From Campylobacterota bacterium (GTDB lineage: Bacteria > Campylobacterota > Campylobacteria > Campylobacterales > JAADDX01), in contig JAADDX010000055.1 of assembly GCA_013153685.1 (NCBI GenBank), positions 1 through 33,119 on the forward strand: a DNA stretch of 33,119 nucleotides, given 5' to 3'. Below the pieces are notes generated by a model, which saw only the letters and a program-made list of their open reading frames with translations, made no database searches and was not told the origin of the DNA. The translations under genes and the position numbers were made by a program. Shown here piece after piece: positions 1 to 8,125 of this stretch. Numbering within the stretch: position 1 is the stretch's first letter; every line of letters begins with the position of its first letter.

Positions 1-277
1 TGATGGTATCTAAGATTTTTACTTGCTCATCCATAGCTTTATCAGCTGTTTGAATGATCCCAATACCGTCATTTGCATTTTTAATAGCTTGCCCAAGACC
101 ATTTGCTTGACTTCTTAAACTATCTGCAATTTGAAGTCCAGACGCATCATCCGCTGCTTTGTTAATTCTAAGTCCTGAAGATAATTTCTCTAAAGACTCA
201 TTGATAGCTCTATTGTTCATTGTAGCCGTAGCGTGTGCATTAAGTGCAGCTACGTTTGTGTTAATTCTAAATCCCAT
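1..277 (-). CDS. flaA: flagellin, N-terminal part (runs off the window)
   Basis: This is the first 92 residues of a flagellin, the secreted subunit that polymerises into the flagellar filament. It is absent from the ORF track because it is cut by the window edge. I read it from the reverse complement: it begins [14 protein letters not shown] and continues with the conserved D0/D1 segments [20 protein letters not shown] and [18 protein letters not shown]. It ends in [11 protein letters not shown], which resembles the Campylobacter/Helicobacter flagellins rather than the Salmonella type. The ATG is preceded by an AAGGAG-type ribosome binding site and by a strong sigma28 promoter. Whether it is flaA or another flagellin copy cannot be decided, because the rest of the gene is outside the window. 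Confidence 0.95.
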   Translation of the reverse strand, partial: MGFRINTNVAALNAHATATMNNRAINESLEKLSSGLRINKAADDASGLQIADSLRSQANGLGQAIKNANDGIGIIQTADKAMDEQVKILDTI

Positions 278-337
278 TTTAAACTCCTTTTTGGTTTAGT
301 TTAAAGAGTGACTTCCTTGTCAACCCTTTTGATAATT

Positions 338-364
338 ATATCGTATTTTTTACAAAAAACTTAA
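338..364 (-). promoter_or_regulatory. sigma28 (FliA) promoter of the flagellin gene
   Basis: On the minus strand the sequence reads TTAAGTTT, then 11 bases, then TACGATAT. The FliA consensus is TAAAGTTT-N11-GCCGATAA, so spacing is exact and both boxes match well. CGATAT is also the -10 form known from Campylobacter flaA. It lies about 60 bases upstream of the flagellin ATG, leaving a normal 5' untranslated region. Confidence 0.85.
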
Positions 365-389
365 GAATTTTTTTAAATTTTTTGTAAAT

Positions 390-418
390 TTTCACAAAAA
401 TCCCAAAATTTGGGATTA
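390..418 (-). terminator. intrinsic terminator of amtB
   Basis: The perfect inverted repeat AATCCCAAA / TTTGGGATT (399-417) overlaps the amtB stop codon. On the minus strand it is followed by TTTTTG and further A/T-rich sequence, as expected for a rho-independent terminator. It separates amtB from the downstream flagellin promoter. Confidence 0.65.
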
Positions 419-1576
419 GAATGATTTTTTGAATTCCGGATATGCTTCAATACCGCATTCCTCACTATCAAGCCCTTCTACTTCTAGTTCTTCATCAGCT
501 CTAAATGGCGAGAATTTGTTTATAATATAGATTACAACATAGCTAATACTAAACGATAAAATAGCCACTACCACAATCCCTTTTAGTTGAGCTAACAAAC
601 TATAATCGCTAAATAAAGCTACAGCAATAGTTCCCCAAATACCATTTACAAGGTGAACACTCAATGCTCCTACCGGATCATCTATTTGTAGTTTATCAAA
701 AAACATAACAAAATAAAACACCAAAATTCCACCAATTCCTCCTATAATAATAGGAGCATAAATCCCTACTACATCAGCCCCAGCAGTAATAGCCACAAGT
801 CCTCCTAGAGCACCGTTGAGTATCATTGTGATATCAAATTTTTTATACATAATATAAGATAGTAACATTACCATTATTCCACCCGCTAAACCGGCTGTAT
901 TTGTATTCATAATAGTAAGTGCTACAGCATCGGCGTTTTCTTTTGATGAAATTGCACCAACACTACCTCCATTAAAACCAAACCAACCAATCCACAACAA
1001 AAACGCCCCTAACGTTACCAAAGGGATATTACTCGCTGGTATTACTCTAATCTTACCATTTTTATATCTTCCCTTCCTAGGTCCAATAATCATAATAGCA
1101 GCCAACAAAGCCCATGCACCAGTAGAGTGAATTACAGTTGATCCGGCTAAATCGTGCATACTAGAAATATCCAAAAATGTCCCGCTAAATACATTACTTC
1201 CCCATGTAATATTCACAATAAAAGGGTAAATAAAACCACCCATAGCAATCGTAAAGAATATTAACGGAATTAAGCGAGTTCTCTCACTCACACCACCACT
1301 CATAATATTAACAGTCTTTCCTACAAAGGCCATCTGAAATAAAAATACAGCCCATGCACTCATACTATCACTCCCAAAAGCACCAAAAGCAATATGATAA
1401 CCACTTAATAAAAACATCATACTAGCTACTAAGTATATCATCGTATTAGTTGTCAAAACTGCTGTAACATTTTTAGTCCTTACAAGTCCCGCCTCAAGCA
1501 TAGCAAAACCAGGGACCATCATGATAATCAGCACAAAACTAAATAATGCAAACAAGGTATCCACTACGTAATTCAT
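416..1576 (-). CDS. amtB: ammonium transporter Amt
   Basis: This 386-residue integral membrane protein of the Amt/MEP/Rh family imports ammonium across the inner membrane. It is hydrophobic throughout and starts MNYVVDTLFALFSFVLIIMM. The twin pore histidines are visible as H150 (DLAGSTVIH) and H308 (DPVGALSVH), in contexts equivalent to E. coli H168 and H318. MLEAGLVRTKN near the N-terminus is also typical. The length is normal for the family. The start is supported by AGAAGGAG eight bases upstream. No glnK/PII gene lies beside it, although amtB is often paired with one. The gene is divergent from the ferritin-like gene and stands alone with its own promoter and terminator. Confidence 0.95.
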   Translation of the reverse strand: MNYVVDTLFALFSFVLIIMMVPGFAMLEAGLVRTKNVTAVLTTNTMIYLVASMMFLLSGYHIAFGAFGSDSMSAWAVFLFQMAFVGKTVNIMSGGVSERTRLIPLIFFTIAMGGFIYPFIVNITWGSNVFSGTFLDISSMHDLAGSTVIHSTGAWALLAAIMIIGPRKGRYKNGKIRVIPASNIPLVTLGAFLLWIGWFGFNGGSVGAISSKENADAVALTIMNTNTAGLAGGIMVMLLSYIMYKKFDITMILNGALGGLVAITAGADVVGIYAPIIIGGIGGILVFYFVMFFDKLQIDDPVGALSVHLVNGIWGTIAVALFSDYSLLAQLKGIVVVAILSFSISYVVIYIINKFSPFRADEELEVEGLDSEECGIEAYPEFKKSF

Positions 1577-1602
1577 CCATAACTCCTTCTAAGTTTTTTG
1601 AA

Positions 1603-1614
1603 ATTATATCAAAA
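1603..1614 (-). promoter_or_regulatory. amtB housekeeping promoter (-10)
   Basis: On the minus strand the sequence reads TTTTTGATATAAT, a T-tract followed by an extended -10 (TGnTATAAT). It sits about 30 bases upstream of the amtB ATG and gives a roughly 20-base leader with the AAGGAG site. No GG-N10-GC sigma54 pattern is seen, although nitrogen control is common for amt genes elsewhere. Confidence 0.55.
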
Positions 1615-1686
1615 ATAACAAAAAGTTACATTTCCACTAATAAAACACAAAATTACTCTTATTTGCTATTTGTTTTTTACAAATTT

Positions 1687-1692
1687 TATGAT
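1687..1692 (+). promoter_or_regulatory. candidate -10 box of the ferritin-like gene
   Basis: TATGAT lies 34 bases upstream of the ATG at 1721, downstream of a T-rich stretch (TTTGTTTTTTAC). If this is the promoter, the longer ORF start at 1670 would lie upstream of the transcript, which supports 1721 as the true start. Confidence 0.4.
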
Positions 1693-1720
1693 ATCATTCA
1701 ATAAAAAAAAGGATTACATT

Positions 1721-2536
1721 ATGATAAAACAAAAGCAAATGAATTATCTTAGATTCTTATACGCTTCTTTTATGACGCCCAATAGAGAAATAGCGGAAAT
1801 TTTTGAAGATTTTGGCTTGATTGAATATAAACATATGATGTGGGCTATGAATGATATGGTAAATAATGGTGTTGAATTTGATATGGATATTGATAACATT
1901 GACCTTAAAGTCACAAATACCGGCGAATTAATTTCAAAATTAAAAGATACACTCAACCAATCACTAAACAATACAAATACCAAAGGGATAGACCACGAAA
2001 CTCTACAAAGATTTAAAAGCGATGAAGAATATATGTTAAATACCCTAAATACACTAAACGACAATACCAAAATTACTGCATTTGATGAACATAAAACACT
2101 TGAGAATATTTCCCTAACTCCACAACAAGCAGATGCGTTTAATTTCTTTTTAATAGGAGAAACATTTAAAGAATATGAATTAATCACTATATATTCATAT
2201 CTAAAAGCACACATCAATAACAATGTAGAAGCTGTAAATTGTTTTAGTGATTTGGCAAGTGATTCTATCTACCATCTCAAACGATTTGCAAAATTTGCTG
2301 CAGAACTTGGAACTTTGTCGTTTGTAAGAAGCGTAGATAAAAGTAAATATCAAAATGTGGAAATAGTAAAATTCCTAAAAGAAAATATAGAAGAGGAAAT
2401 TGGTGCTGAGAAGGAATGTTTGGTATTGGCACAGAAGATAGGAAATAAAGAATTGAGTGACTTTTTGCTCTTTATATCAAGACAAGAGGTATATCACGCA
2501 AAATTACTTCAAAAAGCCCTTCAACATCTCAAATAA
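1721..2536 (+). CDS. ferritin-like (rubrerythrin-type) di-iron protein
   Basis: This is a 271-residue soluble protein rich in helices. I place the start at 1721 (MIKQKQMNYL) because AAAAGGA lies seven bases upstream; the ORF-track start at 1670 has no such site. The C-terminal half looks like a four-helix ferritin fold with acidic/His motifs: KEYELITIYSYLKAH, SDSIYHLKRF, EEEIGAEKECLVLAQ and SRQEVYHAKLL. The N-terminal part holds a further E-x2-H (IEYKHMMWAMND). The family stores iron or reduces peroxide; the exact activity here is unknown. There is no rubredoxin-type CxxC domain, so it is not a classical rubrerythrin. It is monocistronic, between divergent amtB and a convergent gene. Confidence 0.5.
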   Translation: MIKQKQMNYLRFLYASFMTPNREIAEIFEDFGLIEYKHMMWAMNDMVNNGVEFDMDIDNIDLKVTNTGELISKLKDTLNQSLNNTNTKGIDHETLQRFKSDEEYMLNTLNTLNDNTKITAFDEHKTLENISLTPQQADAFNFFLIGETFKEYELITIYSYLKAHINNNVEAVNCFSDLASDSIYHLKRFAKFAAELGTLSFVRSVDKSKYQNVEIVKFLKENIEEEIGAEKECLVLAQKIGNKELSDFLLFISRQEVYHAKLLQKALQHLK

Positions 2537-2551
2537 TTCCGTGAATAAAAC

Positions 2552-2601
2552 GGTGAAATAGATGTGATTTGGTGTTAATTACTCAATCTATCTATTTCAC
2601 C
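2552..2601. repeat. long inverted repeat between convergent genes
   Basis: The arms GGTGAAATAGAT (2552-2563) and ATCTATTTCACC (2590-2601) are a perfect 12-base match. Allowing one bulge the stem extends to about 17 base pairs (GTGATT against AATCTA) with a loop of about 15. It lies between the convergent ends of the ferritin-like gene and the 222-residue gene, so it may terminate transcription from both sides. Neither side has a clear U-tract. Confidence 0.5.
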
Positions 2602-2610
2602 ACACATGTG

Positions 2611-3279
2611 TTATTGCGTAATAAACGGAAATAACACACTTATTTTATCTGGTAAAAACTCCACTTTGATATTTTCATAATTGATGTGAATTCTTTGAAT
2701 ATCTTTTGCAAAAAGAGTAATTTCTAATAATTTATGTTTTTTGTGATCGATGATTATGTATTCCCCTATTCTAATTTTTACGACTGTTTTGATGATTGAA
2801 TTGTTTTTGAGTGCACTATATAACAATTTAAAAATTTCCACCACCACTTCTTGGTTAAACAAAATATTGGCTACATCCGGATCAAACTCATCTACAAATG
2901 TCACATCCTTATCAATAAACACATAAGTACGGGCCAAGTCAATTACCAAATACAAATTAATAGGCTCAAGAATTAGTTGGACTTTACAGCTCTTTTCTGT
3001 AAGTCGTTTATAAAACTTCACCCCAATTTCATCATAATTATCATACCCTATTAACGCATAATCATACACAAATTCCCCAAAGACGAATTCATGTTTTACA
3101 TACCGAAAGTCTGGTGAGGTAGGAGCGTAGCCGATGATAGTGTTATACACTTCTTTTGGTGATACGAACGAGAGCAAATATTCACCGGCATAGTTAGTAT
3201 ACACAACCTTGGCGTTATTGTTAAATATAATTAACGCATCAGTATCATGTAAAATCCAATTTTCCAACAAAGTCTTCAT
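2611..3279 (-). CDS. hypothetical protein with PAS-like N-terminus
   Basis: This 222-residue protein has no family I can name with certainty. Its first ~40 residues ([26 protein letters not shown]) resemble the start of a PAS sensor domain. The remainder is mixed alpha/beta and ends [14 protein letters not shown]. No catalytic motif, transmembrane segment or histidine kinase domain is visible. Its ATG overlaps the kdsA stop codon as ATGA, so the two genes are translationally coupled and probably co-transcribed. A role linked to lipopolysaccharide synthesis is possible from context only. Confidence 0.55.
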   Translation of the reverse strand: MKTLLENWILHDTDALIIFNNNAKVVYTNYAGEYLLSFVSPKEVYNTIIGYAPTSPDFRYVKHEFVFGEFVYDYALIGYDNYDEIGVKFYKRLTEKSCKVQLILEPINLYLVIDLARTYVFIDKDVTFVDEFDPDVANILFNQEVVVEIFKLLYSALKNNSIIKTVVKIRIGEYIIIDHKKHKLLEITLFAKDIQRIHINYENIKVEFLPDKISVLFPFITQ

Positions 3280-4061
3280 TGGATAGTACTAATCTTTTCT
3301 AGTTGAGGAATAAGGGTTTGTAATTGCTCTAACTCTAGCATATTATCTCCATCACTTAGAGCTTCTTGTGGATTATAGTGCACTTCAAAAAAGAATCCAT
3401 CCACACCAACTGCCGCTGCTGCCCTAGCTAAATACGGCACATATTCCCTCTTACCACTACTTTTGCCATTAGCACCTCCAGGCATTTGAACAGAATGTGT
3501 AGCATCAAATATCACAGGAGCAAATTGTCTCATAATAATCAAACTTCTCATATCCACTACCAAGTTATTATAACCAAAACTTGATCCTCTCTCTGTAAGC
3601 CAAACTTTATGTTTTAGTGAATTATCGTAATTCACTTCATTGCACCCACGTGTTTTTAGCACCTTCAAAACGGAAAATTTCATATCATTCGGTGACATGA
3701 ACTGCCCTTTTTTAATATTCACAATTTTATCGGTTTTTGCCGCTTCTACCAACAAATCTGTTTGCCTACACAAAAATGCGGGTATTTGCAATACATCCAC
3801 CACTTCACTAACCGGTTTTACTTGTGAAGTCTCGTGAATATCTGTGAGTATTTTGTATCCAAATTCGTTGTTAACCTCTTGTAGAATCTTCAATCCTTCC
3901 TCCATCCCAACACCTCTAAAACTATCAAGACTTGTGCGATTAGCTTTATCAAAGCTTGCTTTGAAATAAAACTCATGCTCTTTTAAATAATGCAAACTTT
4001 CAGCAATTCTCATCACTTGTTCTTTGCTCTCTATAACACAAGGTCCGGCAATAACAATCAT
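3276..4061 (-). CDS. kdsA: 3-deoxy-D-manno-octulosonate 8-phosphate synthase
   Basis: KdsA condenses phosphoenolpyruvate with arabinose 5-phosphate to give KDO-8-phosphate, the first committed step of KDO synthesis for lipid A/LPS, in the cytoplasm. The 261-residue protein shows AGPCVIES at the N-terminus, [31 protein letters not shown] and [12 protein letters not shown]8, H189, E226 and D237 match the four metal ligands of the metal-dependent (Aquifex-like) class; the E. coli class has Asn in place of the Cys. The start has AAAGGATG upstream. It is divergent from dnaA and coupled to the gene downstream. Confidence 0.95.
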   Translation of the reverse strand: MIVIAGPCVIESKEQVMRIAESLHYLKEHEFYFKASFDKANRTSLDSFRGVGMEEGLKILQEVNNEFGYKILTDIHETSQVKPVSEVVDVLQIPAFLCRQTDLLVEAAKTDKIVNIKKGQFMSPNDMKFSVLKVLKTRGCNEVNYDNSLKHKVWLTERGSSFGYNNLVVDMRSLIIMRQFAPVIFDATHSVQMPGGANGKSSGKREYVPYLARAAAAVGVDGFFFEVHYNPQEALSDGDNMLELEQLQTLIPQLEKISTIQ

Positions 4062-4092
4062 TCTTCATCCTTTATAACGTGTATTTTGGGGA

Positions 4093-4101
4093 ATTATACC
4101 A
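4093..4101 (-). promoter_or_regulatory. kdsA promoter (-10)
   Basis: The minus strand reads TGGTATAAT, an extended -10, about 32 bases upstream of the kdsA ATG. It is back to back with the dnaA promoter in a 106-base divergent spacer. Confidence 0.5.
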
Positions 4102-4122
4102 TAAGAATTTGGAAAATTACGG

Positions 4123-4137
4123 TTTTTTTGGTATAAT
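4123..4137 (+). promoter_or_regulatory. dnaA promoter (T-tract and extended -10)
   Basis: TTTTTTTGGTATAAT combines a T-tract with the extended -10 TGGTATAAT. It is 30 bases upstream of the dnaA TTG start, with AAGGGG as the ribosome binding site. No TTCAC/GTGAA DnaA box occurs in this spacer, so autoregulation through boxes here is not evident. Confidence 0.6.
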
Positions 4138-4167
4138 TAAGATTATTTCGATATTGAAGGGGTTAGC

Positions 4168-5463
4168 TTGCTTGATAAGATTAAATTAGCATTAAAATAC
4201 AGTGAAGATGAGATAGTTTATAAGCGATATATCCAGAATCTAAAGCTAGATAAGAGCTCTAATTCACAATTTCTAAAAATCGAAGCCCCAAATATATATA
4301 TAGCAACGTACCTAAAAAGACATTTTAAGCAAAAATTTATCGATATATACCAAAGGGAGACTGAAATCGTCCCGAAGATAGAATTCATCACCAAATCATA
4401 CCAAGGAAAAATTGATTTTGAAGAAGCTATTAAGAAGGATTTCACTAACTCCACAGTAACGTTGGTGCCTGAATTCACTTTTGATAGTTTTGTAGATGGT
4501 GCGAGTAATTTATTTGCCTACAACACTGCCAAATCAGTAACCAAATCCCCTGGGACATTATATAATCCATTGTTTATTTATGGAGGAGTTGGACTTGGAA
4601 AGACTCATTTACTCCAAGCTATCGGAAACGAACTTAAAAACAAATTACAAATCACATACGTGACTAGCGAACAATTTACCAATGATTTTACGTACCACTT
4701 AAGAAATGACTCTATGCAAGATTTCCACAAAAAATACAGACAGTGTGATTTGTTGTTAATAGACGATATTCAATTCTTTGCGGATAGAGAAAAAACTCAA
4801 GAAGAATTTTTTCACACTTTCAACGAGCTCATAGCCAACAAAAAACAGATTTGCGTTACCGCAGATAGGCACCCCAAAAACATACTTGGGATAGAAAAAC
4901 GCCTATCTACGAGATTTGAACAAGGTATTATTGCAGAGATTCAACCACCGGAATTAGAGACAAAAATCGCTATTATCAAAAAAAAGTGTGAATTAAACAA
5001 CATCACGTTACCAGATGACGTAATTCACTTCATCGCTACTACACTAAATAATAACATTAGGGAAATTGAAGGTATGATTACACAAACTTACGCGATGGCC
5101 AATATGATCGGAACAGAGATCAGTCTCGACTTTACCAAAGAGATATTCAAAGAACAGATGGATAACAAGGAAATTACACTAGATACAATAATCAAAATCA
5201 TATCAAAAGAATTCAATCTAAAACCAAGTGAAGTAGTAACCAAAAGCAGAAAACCGGCTATCGTATTAGCAAAAAGGACTGGAATATTTCTAGCACGTGA
5301 ATTAACCAAAAAATCAACCACACAAATCGCTAAATTTTTCGGATTAAAAGACCACAGTGCTGTAAGTCATGCTATAAAAGCATTTAATAAAAAGATTAAA
5401 GATGATAAAGACTTTAAAATCAAACTCGAAGAATTGAAAAATAAAATCAAAAATAGTGAATAA
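4168..5463 (+). CDS. dnaA: chromosomal replication initiator DnaA
   Basis: DnaA binds the origin, forms an ATP-dependent filament and melts DNA to load the helicase. The 431-residue protein has an N-terminal domain I, a short linker, the AAA+ domain with Walker A GGVGLGKTHLL (139-149) and Walker B LLLIDDIQF (195-203), and a C-terminal DNA-binding domain with KDHSAVSHAIK near residue 395, a variant of the usual DHSTVLHA signature. The start is TTG at 4168, with GAAGGGG five bases upstream; no better ATG is available. dnaN follows after a 127-base spacer that carries the origin boxes. gyrB does not follow dnaN here, unlike the common dnaA-dnaN-recF-gyrB order. Confidence 0.97.
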   Translation: MLDKIKLALKYSEDEIVYKRYIQNLKLDKSSNSQFLKIEAPNIYIATYLKRHFKQKFIDIYQRETEIVPKIEFITKSYQGKIDFEEAIKKDFTNSTVTLVPEFTFDSFVDGASNLFAYNTAKSVTKSPGTLYNPLFIYGGVGLGKTHLLQAIGNELKNKLQITYVTSEQFTNDFTYHLRNDSMQDFHKKYRQCDLLLIDDIQFFADREKTQEEFFHTFNELIANKKQICVTADRHPKNILGIEKRLSTRFEQGIIAEIQPPELETKIAIIKKKCELNNITLPDDVIHFIATTLNNNIREIEGMITQTYAMANMIGTEISLDFTKEIFKEQMDNKEITLDTIIKIISKEFNLKPSEVVTKSRKPAIVLAKRTGIFLARELTKKSTTQIAKFFGLKDHSAVSHAIKAFNKKIKDDKDFKIKLEELKNKIKNSE

Positions 5464-5582
5464 TGTGAAAATATTTTCACAGATTTTTCACCGTTAAAAA
5501 TCCCATAAAATGGGCTTTAAATGGTATTTTCACATATTCACTATGCTTATTACTATTACTAAAAAATATTTAATAATTTAAG
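5464..5582 (+). other. oriC: replication origin oriC (DnaA boxes, DnaA-trios, AT-rich region)
   Basis: This dnaA-dnaN spacer contains five 9-mers with the TTCAC core reported for Campylobacterota DnaA boxes: TGTGAAAAT (5464-5472, reverse), ATTTTCACA (5473-5481), TTTTTCACC (5484-5492), ATTTTCACA (5526-5534) and ATATTCACT (5534-5542). After the gap ATGC come five consecutive triplets TTA TTA CTA TTA CTA (5547-5561). On the complementary strand they fit the DnaA-trio rule 3'-(G/A)AT-5'. An A/T-only stretch to about 5582 follows as the likely unwinding element. Spacing and orientation match the Bacillus box-gap-trio layout. The first two boxes form a perfect 18-base palindrome. Confidence 0.85.
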
Positions 5583-5590
5583 GAGAAAAA

Positions 5591-6652
5591 ATGAACATAC
5601 AAATCCAAAAATCTATCTTAGATAACATTCTAAATCAAATGGTCAATTTCACAGACAAGGATAACTCACAAATAACATCTCATATACTAATCCAAGCTCA
5701 AAACAACACAATAACTCTAAAAGCTACTGATAAGGAAATAAATATCATCTATACAATAAATGTAGATAACATACAAGAAGAGGGGATTACTAGCATTAAC
5801 GGAAAGAAGCTTCATGAGATTATCAAAACACTCAATGATGATCTTATTACTATAAAAACAACAGATTCAATCAACATAATTTCTCAAAAAGATTCTATCT
5901 ATAAATTGCCAGCATTTGATGTAAGTACATATCCTCAATTTCCAGCAATAGATGATAACTTTGTAAAACTAGATATTAATCCAATCCTATTTATAGAAGG
6001 TTTGAAAAAAACTTTTGTAACAATAGATACAAACAATGCCAAATACGAACTAAATGGGGCTTTGATTGATTTTGATGATACCCAAACAAACATAGTATCC
6101 ACAGATACCAAAAGATTAGCGTTATTTGCTATACCCAATCAAAAACAACATCCTCAAATTATTATTCCCAAAAAAGCGATTGCGGAAATTAAAAAATTGT
6201 TTTTAGATAACTTTGAAGTATTTGTAAATGATATTCAATTAGCTGTAAAATCGAACAATATCACTTTTTTTACCAATCTTATCAATGGTGTATTTCCGGA
6301 TTATAAACGTATTATTCCAACTCAATACAAATACACACTTACCCTAAATAAAAACGATTTTATAAAAGCAATCAAAAGAATCAACGTTATTTCCAATGAA
6401 GTAAAAATAACTATTATGCCAAATATGATGGAGTTTGAATCTATCTCATCTGAATCAATAGAAGCAAAAACAGATATGCCAATTACCACTCCTATAGAAA
6501 ATTTCGTATTTGCGATAAATTCAAAGTTTGTCTTAGAATTTTTAAATGTGGTTGATAGCAATGAGATAGAATTGTGTCTAAACGAACCAGAAATCCCTTT
6601 TACTCTAAAAGATGGAAATTTTCAAACTATCGTAATGCCTTTGAGTATATAA
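5591..6652 (+). CDS. dnaN: DNA polymerase III subunit beta (sliding clamp)
   Basis: DnaN is the ring-shaped clamp that tethers polymerase III to DNA. The 353-residue length and the order of weakly conserved motifs fit: MNIQIQKSILDNILN at the start, the internal ISTDTKRLA-like segment NIVSTDTKRLALFAIP, LINGVFPDYKRIIP, and the terminal KDGNFQTIVMPLSI, in which MPL is the typical C-terminal signature of the clamp. AAGGAG precedes the ATG. It lies directly downstream of dnaA and the origin, the usual arrangement. Sequence is AT-rich and quite divergent, as in other Campylobacterota. Confidence 0.95.
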   Translation: MNIQIQKSILDNILNQMVNFTDKDNSQITSHILIQAQNNTITLKATDKEINIIYTINVDNIQEEGITSINGKKLHEIIKTLNDDLITIKTTDSINIISQKDSIYKLPAFDVSTYPQFPAIDDNFVKLDINPILFIEGLKKTFVTIDTNNAKYELNGALIDFDDTQTNIVSTDTKRLALFAIPNQKQHPQIIIPKKAIAEIKKLFLDNFEVFVNDIQLAVKSNNITFFTNLINGVFPDYKRIIPTQYKYTLTLNKNDFIKAIKRINVISNEVKITIMPNMMEFESISSESIEAKTDMPITTPIENFVFAINSKFVLEFLNVVDSNEIELCLNEPEIPFTLKDGNFQTIVMPLSI

Positions 6653-6734
6653 ATACGTCTTCTTCATCAAAGGCGATATTTTACCATATCGGTCAACACT
6701 AAAAAATATTATCAAAAATTGGACTTTTTTCTTT

Positions 6735-6748
6735 TTTTTTGATATTAT
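6735..6748 (+). promoter_or_regulatory. tig promoter
   Basis: TTTTTTGATATTAT is a long T-tract followed by a TGnTATtAT extended -10. It is about 32 bases upstream of the tig ATG and has the same design as the other housekeeping promoters in this window. Confidence 0.5.
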
Positions 6749-6779
6749 ACTCAATCAAAAAAATATCAAAGGTGTTTAA

Positions 6780-8057
6780 ATGGTAGAAAAAATAGATACT
6801 GCAAATTTTATTATCAAAGCAAAAATTAGCAAAGATGACATAGCAAAACAAAAAGAAAAAGTTGCTAAAAAGCTTGCAAAACAAGTAAAAGTAGACGGGT
6901 TTAGAAAAGGTAAAACTCCAATTGCTATAGTAAAAAAGATGTATGCAAACGAAATCGAAAAAGAAGCGATAGATGAGTTAGTAGCAAAAGAGTTTGAGAG
7001 TGGGTTAAAAGAATTGAACATCTCAAGAAGTCAATTAGCTGGAGAGCCGATTTTTACTAAATTTGAGCAATCTGATGATGGAGTGGATCTAGAGATACAA
7101 ATCTCAATTAATCCTACAGTGGAAATAACTGATTATGAAGATGCTATCCCAGAAGTTAACAAACCTCAAGTTACTCCAGAAGAGATTGATGATAAAATCA
7201 AACAATACGCACAAGATGCGGCAGAGCCGGTAGATAGCGATAAGACTCAAGCAGAAAACGGAGATATTGCGGTAATCGACTTTGAAGGGTATATTGATGG
7301 TGAGAAGATGGAGAATGGAAGCGGTGAGAATTATCCATTAGAGATAGGAAGCAATACATTTATCCCTGGATTTGAAGAGCAACTTGTAGGGATGAAGGTA
7401 GGAGAAGAGAAAGATATCAAAGTAACATTTCCACAATCATACCACGCAAAAGAGATAGCTGGTAAAGAAGCGACATTTAAAGTAAAACTTAACAAAATCC
7501 AAGAGAAAAAAGTCCCAGAAATTAACGATGAATTAGCTAAAAAACTATTACAAGATGAAAATGCGGATGTTGAGAAATTAAAAGAGGAAATTAAAAAAGA
7601 ACTTCAACTTGCAAAAAAAGCGGAAATATATAATCCAAAAAAAGAAGAATTAGCTGAAAATCTAATCAAAAAATTCTCATTTGATGTGCCTCAAACTATC
7701 GTAAACAAAGAAGCGGAAATCATCATCAATCAAAAAGCATCAACACTAAAACCAGAAGAGTTACAAGAAATTTCACAAAATGAAGAGAAATTAAAACAAT
7801 TCCAAGAAGAAGCAAAAAAAGAAGCAATAGATAGAGTAAAACTGACATTTATCGTAAATGAACTTGCTAAAAAAGAAAATATCGATGTAAGTGATAACGA
7901 AGTATTACAACTTATCTATTTTGAGGCGTTAAGAGCTGGTGAAGATATCCAGAAAGTGTTGGATTATTACAAACAAAACAACCTATTACCGGCTGTAAAA
8001 ATGAGCTTAATTGAAGATAAATTATTTACTCATCTACTAGACAAAAAAGCCAAATAA
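6780..8057 (+). CDS. tig: trigger factor
   Basis: Trigger factor is the ribosome-bound chaperone and peptidyl-prolyl isomerase that meets nascent chains at the exit tunnel. The 425-residue protein has the ribosome-docking signature GFRKGKTP at residues 40-47. An FKBP-type domain starts near residue 160 (NGDIAVIDFEGYIDG, then FIPGFEEQLVGMKVGEEK), and the C-terminal half is a long helical arm region. The length is normal. AAAGGTG precedes the ATG. clpP follows 68 bases downstream, the usual tig-clpP pairing linking folding with proteolysis. Confidence 0.96.
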   Translation: MVEKIDTANFIIKAKISKDDIAKQKEKVAKKLAKQVKVDGFRKGKTPIAIVKKMYANEIEKEAIDELVAKEFESGLKELNISRSQLAGEPIFTKFEQSDDGVDLEIQISINPTVEITDYEDAIPEVNKPQVTPEEIDDKIKQYAQDAAEPVDSDKTQAENGDIAVIDFEGYIDGEKMENGSGENYPLEIGSNTFIPGFEEQLVGMKVGEEKDIKVTFPQSYHAKEIAGKEATFKVKLNKIQEKKVPEINDELAKKLLQDENADVEKLKEEIKKELQLAKKAEIYNPKKEELAENLIKKFSFDVPQTIVNKEAEIIINQKASTLKPEELQEISQNEEKLKQFQEEAKKEAIDRVKLTFIVNELAKKENIDVSDNEVLQLIYFEALRAGEDIQKVLDYYKQNNLLPAVKMSLIEDKLFTHLLDKKAK

Positions 8058-8125
8058 TTTCTTTGGTTTTTTTGGATTTGATGAGAAAATGATATATTTT
8101 TTTATTAAATCTAAAAAGGATACAG

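Noticed and set aside
1744-2223. 159-residue minus-strand ORF inside the ferritin-like gene
   Set aside because: It is a shadow with no start signals; the + strand frame carries recognisable motifs and a ribosome binding site.
4062-4167. Second origin segment upstream of dnaA, as in Helicobacter pylori
   Set aside because: No TTCAC or GTGAA core occurs in this spacer; it is filled by two divergent promoters.
5499-5516. CCCAT-AAA-ATGGG hairpin after dnaA as a terminator
   Set aside because: The stem is only five base pairs, there is no U-tract, and it lies inside the origin, so it is not called.
6674-6691. CGATAT/ATATCG inverted repeat after dnaN
   Set aside because: The stem is six base pairs and A/T-rich with no following U-run; too weak to call a terminator.
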